Shown: one piece after another, positions 35,946 to 48,069 of the stretch | How the letters are laid out: each line of letters starts with the position of its first letter | How positions within the stretch are numbered: position 1 is the first letter of the stretch | DNA from: Rhizopus sp. PT2906 | Lineage: Eukaryota > Mucoromycota > Mucoromycetes > Mucorales > Rhizopodaceae | DNA length: 64,000 nucleotides | Reading direction: 5' to 3' | Assembly (NCBI GenBank): GCA_025529335.1 | Contig: JAMYHX010000215.1 | Coordinates: 1 to 64,000 of the forward strand | Made by a program: the position numbers and the translations under genes | The notes under the pieces: generated by a model | Told to the model about the DNA's origin: nothing | What the model saw: the letters and a program-made list of their open reading frames with translations, nothing else | Database searches by the model: none

Positions 35946-36763
35946 TTAGGCTTTATCAATCTATAAACGCATTAGATAGGCCTCCTCATATATACACACA
36001 CACATGGACATGCTTACCGGTAGAAATAATTTAAATTCTGAGGGCAATTCTTCTTCGCTATACAGTCGATCTGTAAAATAAATCCTTCGTATTCTACAAT
36101 TTGCATGGACTGTCACTCGACTCGTTTCACTATAGTTTGTACCAAATGCCTTTTTGACATAATCAGCCAAGTTGACAACAACTTGATTCCAACCAGGATC
36201 TAAACGCATTGGCATGGTAGCAATATAAGGTTTTACTCGGGTTGAAATCTAGAAATGATTAATAAATATAAACATATATACATGTGTATATATTCTTACT
36301 TGATAATTCGAAGCACGGATACGTCTCTTTTCATCTTTATCGTCCAATAATTCGAGCTCAAAAGAAAAGTACTTGTTCAAGTTTTTGACAATCAATACAA
36401 CAAATGGAAGTTTGATTCCTAATGTTTTATTCGCTTGAGCAGGACAAGTGATGTATGTGTTGGATAGATTAGGTGAACATAGTTCAATTACTGCAGAACT
36501 AATGTGATCATCCACTACTCTTTTTATATGTGCTTCGTTGTCTTTATCTACTTCTGGTAAATGACATGACCATAGTTGTAATGGTTCATTGCTTTTTTAT
36601 TATTTTAATTTATTTACTGTTCTGAAAAAGTGTTGAATCTGTTTTTTATATTTTTTACCCTAAGCTGTATAGAATCGAAAGGAATCCAGACTAAAAGGGA
36701 AGAAGTTAACATTGAGTATGGCATGATTAAACACGTATTTACTTGAAATGTATTTCTAAACAT
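35946..36763 (-). CDS. CFAP20: CFAP20 (BUG22) family protein
   Basis: Exons join from MFRNTFQ (36,763-36,743) to [11 protein letters not shown] (36,690-36,659) and on through [63 protein letters not shown] and the diagnostic [20 protein letters not shown]; the last exon adds IDKA and the stop. This is nearly the whole length of animal and plant CFAP20. In ciliates and animals CFAP20 is an inner-junction protein of doublet microtubules; in human cells it also has a nuclear role in transcription. No flagellar genes are near, so a nuclear or microtubule role is more likely here (inference). Its stop codon is one base from the NDK stop. Confidence 0.92.
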
Positions 36764-37264
36764 TAAAAAAAGGGAGAAAAAAAAAAAAAAAAAAAAGAAA
36801 AACCTTATTAGAAAGGCGCTGAGCCTGATGCTTATTTTTAAGGATTGTTTAATGATATCAACCAAAGTTTAGAATTTATTTTAAATGTTTAAACAAGGCA
36901 GACTTTTTAGAATATGCAAAGGAAAAAGAAAGAGAGTGAAAAAAAAGGGAGGGCTTATGTCATAAATAGAAACACACATTCCTATCTGGATCATTCGCTT
37001 TCTCTCTCTCTCACACCCTTATTCATTCTTTTTTTTTGATGATTCTCTCCTTTTTTTTTTTTTTTTTTTTTTTTCTACGGGCAATAGTCTTTTCTTTTTA
37101 AAAAAGTTTTTTCTCTTTTTTTTTTTTGTTTGTTTTCTGTTTCCTTGGAAACAAGCTCGCTTGACATTTCTTTTGTTGCACGTTTTTAGACAAAACTCCG
37201 CTCTATTCATATTTTCTCTTTTTCTTCTTTTTTTGTTATAATATTATTATTAATAGAACTAGCA
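36764..37264. other. Divergent promoter with long T and A tracts
   Basis: Region between CFAP20 (minus) and the PPZ phosphatase (plus), with T tracts near 37,052-37,073 and 37,117-37,127. Frames here are artefacts of the homopolymers. No gene is seen. Confidence 0.5.
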
Positions 37265-38794
37265 ATGGGTAATGCACTTTCCAAAAAGAAAAAGAAATCA
37301 AGAAAGAACAATGGAAAAAGACAACAGCCACCGCCACGGATTGATATTTCACAAGATAATGAGCACAGTGTGAACACAGCACGGTCTGTCAATTCTATCC
37401 TTGTCACCTCGTCTAACCATCGAAAGCACCCAATGAACTCTGCCAACAATACAGGAGCAGAATTATCTCAATTGAATCCTGATCAAACCAATGAAGACAC
37501 AATACAGAATGATCCTTTCAAAGGCAAAGTAGAACACCCACACCAACACAAATTATTGGCTCAGTCTGACTATTGGCCACCCAAGAACAAGGAGGGTTTA
37601 GAAGTCGACGTGGACCAACAGAATCAACTGACGGTATCCTCAGTTAATCAGTTGACGGTCAACTCAGTATCTAGTTTTCAAGGAGGATTGGCTCAGATCG
37701 ATGACTATATCAATCGACTGCTGGACGCTGGTTATACCAGTAAAGTACCTAAACAATTATGTCTCAAAAGTTCAGAAGTGACATTTATCTGTCGAACGGC
37801 CATGGACATCTTTTTAGGACAACCAGTTAGTATATTATGTGATAAATTATATGTGTGCTCATCTTTTTTTTTTTTTTTTTTTTTTTTTTCCCTTTCTAGT
37901 CTCTACTCGAACTCTCTGCACCTGTCAAAATCGTTGGTGACACACATGGACAATACACCGATTTGCTACGACTGTTCGAAATGGGTGGCTTTCCTCCTTC
38001 CTCTAATTATCTATTTTTAGGTGATTATGTTGATCGAGGCAAACAGAGTTTAGAAACATTTTTACTCTTGTTGTGTTATAAGATCAAGTACCCTGAAAAC
38101 TTTTTTATCTTACGAGGCAACCATGAATCGGCTAATGTAACCAAAGGTAAGAGATAAGATGTGTTATTTGGAACGTGTACATTGACGTAAACAGTATATG
38201 GGTTTTATGATGAATGTAAGCGACGATTGAGTCCCAAGATGTGGAAAACTTTTGTGGATGTCTTCAATACGTTACCCTTTGCAGCCTTGGTCGCTGGCAA
38301 GATCTTTTGTGTTCATGGTGGACTTAGCCCGTCATTGCATAGCATGGATGATATACGAAATATTTCACGCCCGACAGATGTACCTGACTTTGGATTAATA
38401 AACGATCTACTCTGGGCTGATCCGGCAGACATCGTGGCTGATTGGGAAGAAAATGAAAGAGGCGTGTCCTACGTGTTTGGTAAGAAGGTGATTAATGAAT
38501 TTCTTTCCAAATTTGACTTGGATCTTGTCTGTCGAGCACACATGGTACATATTTATATACATATTTATATATATATATATATATATATATCAACACTAGA
38601 TTCAATAGGTTGTAGAAGATGGATATCAATTCTTTAATGACAGTACACTGGTCACAGTCTTTAGCGCACCCAATTACTGTGGCGAATTTGATAATTTTGG
38701 CGCGATCATGAGTGTGAATGAAGAGTTGCTATGCAGTTTCGAACTACTGACGCCAATGGATCATCCGTTGGCAGCTGTCAAATCTAAAAAATAA
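37265..38794 (+). CDS. PPZ1: PPZ-type serine/threonine protein phosphatase
   Basis: Four or more exons. The N-terminus starts [11 protein letters not shown], a myristoylation site and basic patch, and then about 150 disordered residues, as in yeast PPZ1/2 (here shorter). The catalytic domain carries [31 protein letters not shown] and [11 protein letters not shown], the metal-binding and catalytic motifs of the PP1 superfamily. PPZ enzymes act at the plasma membrane, controlling potassium uptake, salt tolerance and wall integrity; they are inhibited by Hal3. The typical PP1 sequence RGNHECA is RGNHESA here. An intron near 37,828-37,899 contains a long T run. Confidence 0.9.
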
Positions 38795-39678
38795 AAAAAA
38801 AGGGAAGAGATACCAGTCAATATTTTTGTTTACCATATGTTGCATTAACATCTAATAAAGTAATTTTTCTTCTTTTTTGTTCTATTGGATAATAGTGTTC
38901 TGTTCCACATTATAGTTTTAAGGAGAAAGTGTGTGATAGAACGGGGGTTTACTGCTTTTGGGAAGGTTTTGAAGATCATTTCATATTTTAATTTACAATT
39001 AAAGTAGTCATCTACTAAAAGGATCTACTCTTTTATTCTATTGGCAATCGGATCCATTAAAATAAAGGGGCGGGGGGCATCAGTCTGGGGTAGTAAGGAA
39101 AAAAAAAAAGAGGGAGATGTCAGTTGAAGGTGATAGGTGAATTAATACAAAAGGGGGGAGTAAACAGAATCCGATCATCGGGAATATGGCTGAGCATTTC
39201 AAGAAGATCGATTCGTTTGCTTCTATCTTTACTAAATTGTATATAAATGAGTTGTACACAGGGAGCTGCAAACAAATAAAAGCTTATTTTATCTTTATGA
39301 CATTTTCTGTAAATCCATGGCTCTTATAACGCGATATGTTTGTATTCCCTTCCGAGCTGCTTGTAATAAAGGGTTGTAATCTTTTAAAATATTGATTATC
39401 TTGTTTGAGGGATAAAAGTAAACATTAGGGGGGAACATTTCAAGGGAAAAAAGAAAGCAAGAGAAAGAGAAGAGGGGGGAGTGAAAGGGGGGAGTTTAGT
39501 AAAATGAGAAAATCGAAGGATAGACAGAAACTGTGAATTGAGGGTAAAGAGGGAAAGAAGGATAGAGATGGGCAAACTAGGAGGCGGGGAAGTGTGTATA
39601 TAAACTCTATCTATTTGCTCATTTTCCCCTTCTTTCTTTATATTTTGTAATTCTTCGATATAATCAAACCTAAAAACT
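38795..39678. other. Intergenic region with TATA box
   Basis: Long flank between the phosphatase and the zinc-finger gene. It is purine-rich, with runs of G and A near 39,066-39,160 and 39,430-39,600. A TATATAAA at 39,597-39,604 lies 75 bp before the ATG at 39,679, a good promoter candidate. I see no gene; minus-strand frames here have no domain. Confidence 0.5.
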
Positions 39679-40281
39679 ATGGTCACTTACTCTTCTGAAT
39701 GCTATTCACCCATTCATATTAAAAAGGAACAAGATACAACCTACATGAACTATATGCTTCCTGCAGTAGACAGCCGTCTATTTCAACAACTAGTCAATTA
39801 TTACAATTATTATTACTATTTGTATCCTCCTCATGCTCCTACAAGCTACTTTATGCCATCTACTGAACCCATGTCTTCTTCCGACTCTGGATACTATTCC
39901 ATTTCATCATCACCATGTTCATCAGATGCATGGCCTTGTCTACAAGATCACTCTCCAGAGCAACTAGTAAAGCAAGAACCGAGACAAGAGCCAAAACAAG
40001 TGGTCAAGTTGGTTGAAAAGAAACCTGTAGACATGTCCAATCGACGTTACAAATGCACTCGTTGTCCTAGAGCATTCACTCGCAAGCATGATTTAGAGCG
40101 TCATATCCGCGTTCACACAGGCGATAAACCCTATCATTGCCCTTGCTGTAAAAAATGTTTTGCTAGAAGTGATGCATTAAAAAGACATATTCAAGTAGAA
40201 ATCAGATGTCGTACAAGTGAAGAAGTTATTACTTTTAGACAAACAAGCAGAAGACGACAACAAAAAACTGTAAATCATTAA
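39679..40281 (+). CDS. C2H2 zinc-finger transcription factor, two fingers
   Basis: Single-exon gene for 200 aa. The N-terminal half is rich in Tyr, Pro and Ser with a PEST-like stretch; the C-terminal half has two C2H2 fingers, YKCTRCPRAFTRKHDLERHI and YHCPCCKKCFARSDALKRHI, joined by the TGDKP linker. The RKHDLERHIRVHTGDKPY and ARSDALKRH contact residues are like those of Crz1-type and related fungal regulators. The tail is basic. With only two fingers it probably binds a short GC- or GA-type site as a nuclear regulator; the target genes cannot be told. A TATA box at 39,597 precedes it. Confidence 0.85.
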   Translation: MVTYSSECYSPIHIKKEQDTTYMNYMLPAVDSRLFQQLVNYYNYYYYLYPPHAPTSYFMPSTEPMSSSDSGYYSISSSPCSSDAWPCLQDHSPEQLVKQEPRQEPKQVVKLVEKKPVDMSNRRYKCTRCPRAFTRKHDLERHIRVHTGDKPYHCPCCKKCFARSDALKRHIQVEIRCRTSEEVITFRQTSRRRQQKTVNH

Positions 40282-40712
40282 TTTACTTGCCCCCACTTCA
40301 CTCCCTTTCTTATATTCATTCATTTGCATATATATATATATATATATACACTATCCCTTTATAAAAAAAAAGAGAGAACAAAAAAGTAACTGTTGACAGT
40401 AGCTTTTCTTTTTTTTTAATATACACATTATATCTTCTTTATATGCCCTCTTTTTCCCCTTTATGTTATTTTTATTATTTTGTATACATGCCTCTATTTT
40501 TATATAAATTATGTTTTTATTAGAATAAAGCAATCCTTATGCAAGGGGAAGGAAATAAGATATAAGCTTATGGTTACAACTGATGACTATCACTGTATAT
40601 TTAGACGCGTGAACTATAAAGTTTACCCTTTCTTAATAACAATCGGTGTTCTTGCCCATAAATAGTAAATGAAACTAAGCAGATCTACCCGCCCTTCTTT
40701 TATTTATTTTTT
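40282..40712. other. 3' flanks of converging genes
   Basis: AT-rich, with a TA dinucleotide repeat at about 40,330-40,348. I see no gene. Confidence 0.5.
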
Positions 40713-41553
40713 TTACGCCATCGTAATTTCGTCATCACTACGTTGTGGCAATAAAGCTAATCGAGGTAAATATAATGTCTTGGTAGCCAAACGTGTCTCC
40801 TGTTGTGGATTATGGGTGATCAGGATGCATGTTCGTCCCTTTAGTGATTTCTCGACAAGTAAAGTCGACTCTGGGTCTAAAGCAGAGGTAGGTTCTATTA
40901 CAAGTCAGATAATGAAATCATGCATTCTACTCCTTTTTTATATTTACCATCAAGTAATAGAATCTCTGGATTTAAAGCAAGTGCAATAGCCAAGGCAGCT
41001 CTTTGCATTTCACCTCCCGATAAACAACTCCAATTTTCATAAAAATGACTTTCAGACAAGTTCCAATCTACCCCAATCTTTATCTATACTTGCATTAGTA
41101 TTAAAAAAAAAAGAGGGGGAGCAAAAAGGAGGTAAATTTTATCTGTTGTATTACTCACAGGATCGCCAATATATTTTCCTTTCTGTGAAGTATAATTTTT
41201 TGCCATATTAAACAAATCCATGGGTGTACCCGGATGAACAGCAGGTCGTTGAGGTACGTACATGATTCTTGACCTCCACATGGGGATACCATACTGTGAG
41301 GGTGTCTGACCATTAAGATAACTTCTGCCTGTTGTATAAGGCACTAATTCAGCCAAACATTTCAAAAGGGTTGTTTTACTTTAAATAGAATTGAGACTTG
41401 TTATTATATATTACTTTATGCTCCTTACCCTGCGCCACTCGGGCCTCTCAAGACAAGGATATCTCCTTTTTCTAATTCTATATCAACTTGTTTAAATAGC
41501 CATCTTCCATCCTCCAACTGCATAGATACACCCTGAGCTTCGAACATGGGCAT
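40713..41553 (-). CDS. Stand-alone ABC transporter ATP-binding protein
   Basis: About four exons and 220 aa. Walker A is LRGPSGAGKTT (spanning an intron), the Q loop is MYVPQRPAV, the signature motif is CLSGGEMQRAALAIAL, Walker B LLLDEPTSALDP and the switch His is in ILITHNPQQ. No transmembrane domain is attached and the protein is as short as bacterial importer ATPases such as YbbL/FetA and plant STAR1, which pair with a separate membrane partner. No partner gene is next to it. The substrate is unknown. It starts MPMFEAQGVSMQLEDGRWLF. Confidence 0.85.
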
Positions 41554-41752
41554 TTTTATATAAAATTTCTATATAAAAAAAAAGGGAAAAGTGTTTTGTA
41601 GAAGTCAATTTTTTAGTTAATTTACAAGTAACACCAATTGTGTATCTTTTTTATTTGCAGGACTCGCTAATTATTATTTTTGCTTTTGGTTTCCCTTTTT
41701 CTTAATCTTTTTTCTCTCTTTTATATTTTTTTTTTTTTTTTTTTTTTCACTC

Positions 41753-43347
41753 ATGATGACAAGAAAGAGAACAGCTGATTGGGAAAAGGACTTTTATAAA
41801 AATGGGTACCCAAAGGAGGTCATCGTTATTGAAGATTCACCAACACCTTCTCCTCCATCTCCGGCTCATTATGCAAATGCTCCATATACCTCAACTTTCT
41901 CATCCCATGTTACCCGAAAAAGACAAGCTGAACAATTACCTGTAATCACCAAACGAACTAAACTGGAGACTATGCATAGTAAATATATTTTTTTTGAAAA
42001 AGTAACACATCTCTCACAATTTTTTATATATATTTATAGCCGATCCCATATTTGCCTTTCACGTATTACCTACACCCACCATTGCTTATACTTTTCAAAT
42101 GCCCCCTCCTATTATATTACAGCCACCTCCTATGCCGCCCGTATATGATGATAAGGATGGTCATTATCTGGTGAGGCTCAATGAATCACTCACTCCACAG
42201 TGTACGTCTGCATAAAAAAAAATGTATGAAATTCTAATCTTATTCTGAAACAGATAAAATCATGCGGTTGCTCGGTCAAGGCACTTTTGGTAAAGTAGTC
42301 GAATGTTATGATAGAGTACGACGGACATTTTGTGCCATCAAGATTATCAGAGCTATACCCAAATACAGAGATGCGAGTAAAATAGAGATTAGAGTCTTGA
42401 ATACACTCAAGAAACATGACCCACTCAATTTGAAGTAAGTGTCTGAAACTTTCTTCTGTCTTTACTCATCCCTATTTAGTAAATGTATTCATCTTGTCGA
42501 ATGGTTTGATTATCAAAATCATATTTGTATGGTCTTTGAATTACTTGGTCAATCCGTATTTGATTTTCTCAAGGCAAATCACTTTAAGCCTTTCCCACAT
42601 CATCATATCCAACAATTAGCAAAGCAATTACTTACCAGTGTCGCATGTAAGATTTCTTAATAGTTTGAAATAATGTACTCATCCAATAATAGTTTTGCAT
42701 GATCTCAAGTTAATACATACCGATTTAAAACCAGAAAATATTCTACTTGTCAACCGAGGTAGCAACACATTGGATGAGAATACAGACATTCGATTGATTG
42801 ATTTTGGATCTGCTACATTTGAACAAGAATATCATTCTGCCATTGTCTCTACACGTCATTACCGTGCACCAGAGATCATCATGGGCTTGGGCTGGTCCTA
42901 TCCCTGTGATATGTGGTCTATGGGATGCATCTTGATCGAATTTTTTATTGGTGATGCTCTCTTTCAGACACATGATAACCTGGAGCACTTGGCCATGATG
43001 GAATCTGTCTTGGGACCTATACCAACTCATATGGTAACGAGAGCTAGTAAAGAAGCGCAAAAACTGTTTGAAAAAGATAGTAAAAAGCTCAATTACCCTC
43101 TACCCAAAACATCAAGACAGAGTAAGCGATTGGTTAGTGGTTTAAAGCCACTGGATGTAAGTTGTGAATACTTTGAAATGAATCTTTATTCATCTCTGTT
43201 CATTAGCAAATTGTGCCTCCCGTGACAACCTTCAACAAGCATTTAAATGATTTGTTAAAAAGACTACTAGTCTATGAACCATCTGCTCGTATATCTGCAA
43301 GAGAAGCTCTCAGGCATCCTTTCTTTCAAAACCAATGCATGGATTGA
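41753..43347 (+). CDS. LAMMER/CLK dual-specificity protein kinase
   Basis: Six or so exons. After a basic, Pro/Ser-rich N-terminus with bipartite nuclear-localisation-like KRKR patches comes the kinase domain: [21 protein letters not shown], catalytic [18 protein letters not shown], and the activation segment [10 protein letters not shown]. The sequence [14 protein letters not shown] contains the EHLAMM signature that names the family (fungal Kns1/Lkh1). These nuclear kinases phosphorylate SR proteins and control splicing; Lkh1 also affects flocculation. The protein ends [10 protein letters not shown] at 43,347. The start ATG at 41,753 follows a T tract. Confidence 0.92.
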
Positions 43348-44889
43348 TCTTGTTCTTTTATCAACCTTAGACTTTTTTTTCTTTATTATATGACACGGTT
43401 CAGTCTTGAACCGTGGCAAAAGTATATTTGCAATATTAATATTTATTATTTTCATCCATTCTCTTAATATACACATCTCATTCTTTATATCCCCTCTTTT
43501 TATTCGACTGTTTGTGTGCAGAATTATGCTGGGTAGCTTTTTCATGTTGGTATAAACTCTCATTTCAAACAAAACGGATGAAACTCTAATATTTCAAAGA
43601 AAAAAATAACGGCTTCCAAAAGCTTATATTTGTTTGTTTCAGACGAAATGAATGTGTGTAGAATATCTTGAGGATTAGTGTAACATAGATCCAAGTGAGG
43701 AGAGAGTGGCTGGTAAGGCTTATTTGTGAAATAATAACGCGGCCCCAAAAGATATATTTGATAATCAACTTGCTTCTTTCTATGAAAAGAGCAGGAGTTA
43801 TTTCTTTATATGTTGCTCAGCCATTACTTCTCAGGGTCGCACCAACCTTATCGCTGTAGTACATTTCCAGAATAGAGGTTTCCTCTCTTACCATCAAAGT
43901 TCTATAGGATCAAGATTATTGTTTCTGGTTGTCATGTCCATGCAATCTCGCAGAGATGATACAAATACTTGATCCATAATTGATCTTGCTGAATTTCACT
44001 GTAGCAGCCCCAACAATGCTTACAGAACAAGCACAATAGAGCTTAAATATGCAGACCATACACACGCAATTATATTGGATTATGTGCGAAGTGGCGCCAC
44101 TGAATGCTCGTGAAATCAGGGTGACTGAAAATACAAAAGAAAGATGTACCCATTTTCTTGTATTTTGCTTTTGATATGCCTCGTCGATATGTAATCTGTT
44201 GAAGAAGAGTATTTTTATGACGTACTGCTCTTATTCAAACAACTTTTCGAATGTTTGAATTTTTTTTTTTCCATAAATGAAAAGAGTGGCACCAATGTAA
44301 ACAGACATAAACTGCGGCAAATGCACTTTATTTATCGCGCCAAAACTTTATTTCATCAATGTATGCACAGCAGCAAGCATTCACATAAATACGTCCTTTG
44401 AATATGAACTCGATCTAAAGAAAAATACATCCTTGCATTAGACTGGCAGTTCGGCTACCATGACAATAACACAAAGACAGGACAAAGCTGAGTTTGAGCA
44501 GAAAGAATTAAGAACGATGAATAAAAATAAATAAACATTTGGCTATGTCGACTAGTTGCCTGAAAAGAGACTTTTTTCCAGTTAGGGTTTTCTGAACATG
44601 TAGACTTGCTTTTCCTGATCTTGTGTGACTCGAGCCCAGAAAAGAGTTTTTCATTCTAGGCACGCTATACAAAGCCTATTTTACGAATTCATATGTTGAT
44701 TTGTACTTGTATGTTGAAAAACGGGTCATTACAGTGACTCAAAAATTAGATTACTTCTTTCTTTTCTGAAAACTGTTCTCTTTACAATGGTTATACCAGC
44801 CATAATTTGTGTCACAGCTGTGTTTGATCTTCTTCTTTTTCAGGCATTCTACTCGGTCCGCTTCGTTCTTTCTTCTTGTTCTTCACAAA
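43348..44889. other. Gene-free region of about 1.5 kb
   Basis: AT-rich DNA with only short frames. It holds the 3' flank of the LAMMER kinase and the promoter of the KRE9-like gene. I saw no repeat shared with other parts of the window. Confidence 0.45.
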
Positions 44890-46113
44890 ATGCAATTGAA
44901 AGTCTATTATCTATTACTCTTATCAACAGCCGTACACGCGTTTCAAATACAGTTCTTTGGAGGCAATCGATATCATAATAAGGTGGCAGTAGCCAGTCTA
45001 CGGTTCGTCGATTCTCCAACTGACATTTATACAGTCAAGATATGCGTAACAAACACCAAGGGCTCATTGGACGTCGTCTCAACCGTTATGAATGTCATGG
45101 TCGATTCATTTGGATTCACTCACTTTAATTTTGAAGAAGGATTGCCAGTGGGATCAAATTATTATTTTGCTGCTTTTGCTGTTAATAATCCAAGCGATTA
45201 TGCTACTGCGGGCCCCATTACAATTTACAGCTTTGACAATGGTTCGCCTACTAATTCCGTCACGGCGAACGCAAAGGAGACTGTTGCCTTCCCTACTCCG
45301 ACCGCTGCCAGCAAGACCGACTCGCCTACAAATTCTGTCTCAGGCAAGATCAACTCGCCTACAACTGGTCCTACGTTCCCTTCGACGTTCAACTTTCCAA
45401 CTCAAATACCAAAGCCGGGATCAGTTAATTACCAAGATCCAACAACAAACGGATCCTTACCGATACCTGCTATTGTGGGAATAGCCATTGGATCAGCTGC
45501 AGTAGCCACCGTCACTGTTGCTCTTGTATTCTTTGTAAGTCCTAGCAAAGTGCAATTATTCACTCTTAACTTATCCATGTTGTAGTTATTTTTTCGTAGA
45601 CCACGTGTATCAAAATCATCTGTGTATCGCCCTAACAACTCGTCAACAACACCAATCAACATGACAGAACATAAGCCCAGTTCACCAGGCAGCCCAGGCT
45701 ACACTTCACCAACCAAACCGTATGACAAACCCTCCTCTGTTCCTCCTTCTCCTCTTCCTCCTTCTCCTCCTTTACCAGCCTATACGCAACTGTCATCGCC
45801 GGTCGATTACAGTAAGCAACAACATCCTGATCCAAGCCAACTGCCCTTTCCTCCGTACGACACGATGCCTATACCCCAACACTTTCAGGGACAACCAAAC
45901 CATACATTGCCAGCACAGCAATGGGGATCACAGCAACAGTATTCAGCCAACCCATTCCGTAACAATTGGCCGCCTTCAACAACAACGAACAATAAGGAAG
46001 AGATTGTAGAAAGTCTGGCAGAAAAGTTTGAAATGAACGAGTCATCAACAAAGCAAGAGTATCATCAAAAACCCGATTTTGTCGTTTACCAAAAGCCTCA
46101 TCAATCATCTTAA
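44890..46113 (+). CDS. KRE9/KNH-like type I membrane protein, intact copy
   Basis: Two exons, 44,890-45,534 and 45,586-46,113, give 390 aa. It starts with a signal peptide (MQLKVYYLLLLSTAVHAF), then a beta-sandwich with GSNYYFAAFAVNNPSDYATA, a Ser/Thr/Pro stem with repeated SPTNSV units, a Gly/Ala/Val membrane span (AIVGIAIGSAAVATVTVALV) and a basic stop-transfer (LFFRRPR). The cytosolic tail is rich in Pro, Ser, Gln and Asn with a Pro/Ser repeat. It is a paralogue of 15,341-16,503, with the same domain order. Part of this gene (45,472-46,083) has been copied to 17,005-17,605. The likely site of action is the cell wall/plasma membrane; the molecular function is not known. Confidence 0.75.
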
Positions 46114-46572
46114 CACCTTGTCTCTTTTATTGATTATAATTGACTTAATAAAAGCTTGTACATATAACCTATTTGATCTTGAGATCAATAAATTTCCCTT
46201 TCAAAAATCAACTTGGAAAAAATAGAGGGTTTACTTGATAAAAGTATCGTGATGCTTGGCGTCAGTAGGCTCGCAAGGCTTTGAATTTGCAGCCATGACT
46301 AGCAAAGGACATAGTCTAGAAGCATACATTTGCAATCCATTAGTAACGAGGATAATTCTGGCTTCTTGTTAGTTTTAAATAAAATACACATGAATTTTCT
46401 ATTATTAAATGGTAATGAATATCAGATTCAATGGAAGACTTGGACGTTTTAGTATTTGCTTCCTTTATTGCAGTAGAATCCCTTATTGTAGCATCGGTAT
46501 TCAATTGAGATATATATACCTTGTGAGTATGCAAGTTCCCTTTACCGGAGCCAACAGAAGCAGAATTGCTAT

Positions 46573-46980
46573 ATGACTACCTCTCAACTAGCCAGATTTC
46601 AGCTCATTCCACCCCTCAAGGCTCTCCAAGATAAGACAGCAGACATTGATGAAGGCATATAATTAGTCTCTCCACTGGATACTCCCATTAACATGGAATC
46701 CGACGAACCATCTGATGCTGTCTCCAATAAAACTACCTTCACCTCCACAATGGGCTACACCAAAGGTACTGTAGCTTCCCGATATGCCAATGTCAAGATA
46801 GTAGTGGAAATACAAATCGACCCACAGGAAAATGGTGCAAGTATTCATAATATCCTTATAGACCAGGCGAACGCCTCCGTCCAGCAGGCCTCCGCAGTAT
46901 CCATCGGAAACAGTCCGTTACAGGTACCCAACTCTAATAACAAACCAGTGCCTCCTGTAAATACCCATGGGGAACTATGA
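46573..46980 (+). pseudogene. Degenerate open frame, possible retroelement ORF1 relic
   Basis: A frame starting MTTSQLARFQLIPPLK is interrupted once by TAA near 46,660 and then continues through MESDEPSDAV to a stop at 46,980. The product is rich in Asn, Ser, Pro and Gln, without a recognised domain. It lies upstream of other broken frames and the LINE copy at 48.5 kb, so a retroelement first ORF is a reasonable but unproven source. Confidence 0.3.
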
Positions 46981-48017
46981 GTAGAAAACAATTGCGAGCA
47001 AGGTCTTTAAATGCACGCAGCGTATTTAAAGAATCGGATTCTACTAAGATATCTGGTATGCGATGTGTTCGTTTAGAATCCTCTGTCCAACACCTTTCTC
47101 GACCCGTCCTTACACAGGTACTACATCGGCAGCGCCGCGTTCCTCTTGCTGTCGCCCATTGTTTGCGCCTTGGTGGAGGCTTACAGTGGCATAGTGTACT
47201 ATCCAACTATCTCTGTGTTTCCTCTCCTGAACTCATCATACTACGAAACGCATTATCCACCCGTCCAGCACTGTTCAACGCCCTATGACTGCTGGATAGT
47301 GCTTCCTGGCATATATAGCTCACGCTCAAAAAAACTCGCCAACTCAGTATAACAACACCCAAAAGATCTACATCGCTGTTGGCATACGGACTACCAGTCG
47401 TTCCTTCAGCATCCTCGTGTTCTTCGGTCTCTCCAATGCGGTGGATGGCACCTCTTTCCTCGCTGATGGTGTCATTTCTAGTATTTTACCTCTGCCGCTT
47501 AAGGAAATTGCTCACTGGTGGCATCTACCTCACGGCACCATTGGCACTCAAGAAAAACGTCACCGATAGAATTCCTTTCTCTCTCTGGAAGTCGACTGTC
47601 TGCCGTACGTGCAAATTAGCCGTCGAAAAACCTATATCACTTTGCAGCGGGCTGTCCTGCCAAACAGAACTGCTGGCGCTTGTCACCTATGCTCCCCTCT
47701 GTAGGCCTTATCTGGGACCGCTCTCATCTCCTTGTCCACTTCCGAAGGTGAACTTGTTCCTCCATCACGACCGTGTCGTTTAGGGCTCATCTTCTCGGTT
47801 CTTTAGTGGTTTCACATACTGATCCTAATTGGTCAACCACAGTGGTACTAAATGTGCTTAACACTGCTCAATCGCAGCAGCAATAGATATGCTTAGCACT
47901 GATCAGCGTGTATGCGGTAATATAAATATAGTTTTGCAACCTTTAGATAATAAATATTAGTAATTTCAATACAAAAAAAAAGTAGGAACCATCAGGGCCC
48001 TTGTCTGTGCTTTCGAG
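46981..48017. other. Broken frames, probable element debris
   Basis: Several overlapping open frames (for example about 47,300-47,570, reading SILVFFGLSNAVDGTSFLAD then IAHWWHLPHG) with higher GC than the surroundings. None has a recognised domain. They resemble decayed transposable element coding sequence. Confidence 0.3.
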
Positions 48018-48026
48018 TATATAAAG
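48018..48026 (+). promoter_or_regulatory. TATA box for the small Cys-rich gene
   Basis: TATATAAAG about 44 bp before the ATG at 48,070, a typical distance for a fungal TATA promoter. Confidence 0.45.
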
Positions 48027-48069
48027 CTCTCTTTATTTCTCTTTTCTTTTACTACTATAGAAACGCGTG

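Noticed and set aside
35946..36763. Evidence for a flagellar gene cluster
   Set aside because: CFAP20 is the only cilium-associated gene seen; neighbours are an NDK and a phosphatase with general roles.
37019..37210. Lys-rich minus-strand frame
   Set aside because: Translation of T tracts in the divergent promoter; no conservation expected.
45092..45484. Leu/Arg-rich alternative frame in the KRE9-like gene
   Set aside because: Out of frame with the clear signal peptide and beta-sandwich; composition is typical of a shifted Ser/Thr/Pro-coding region.
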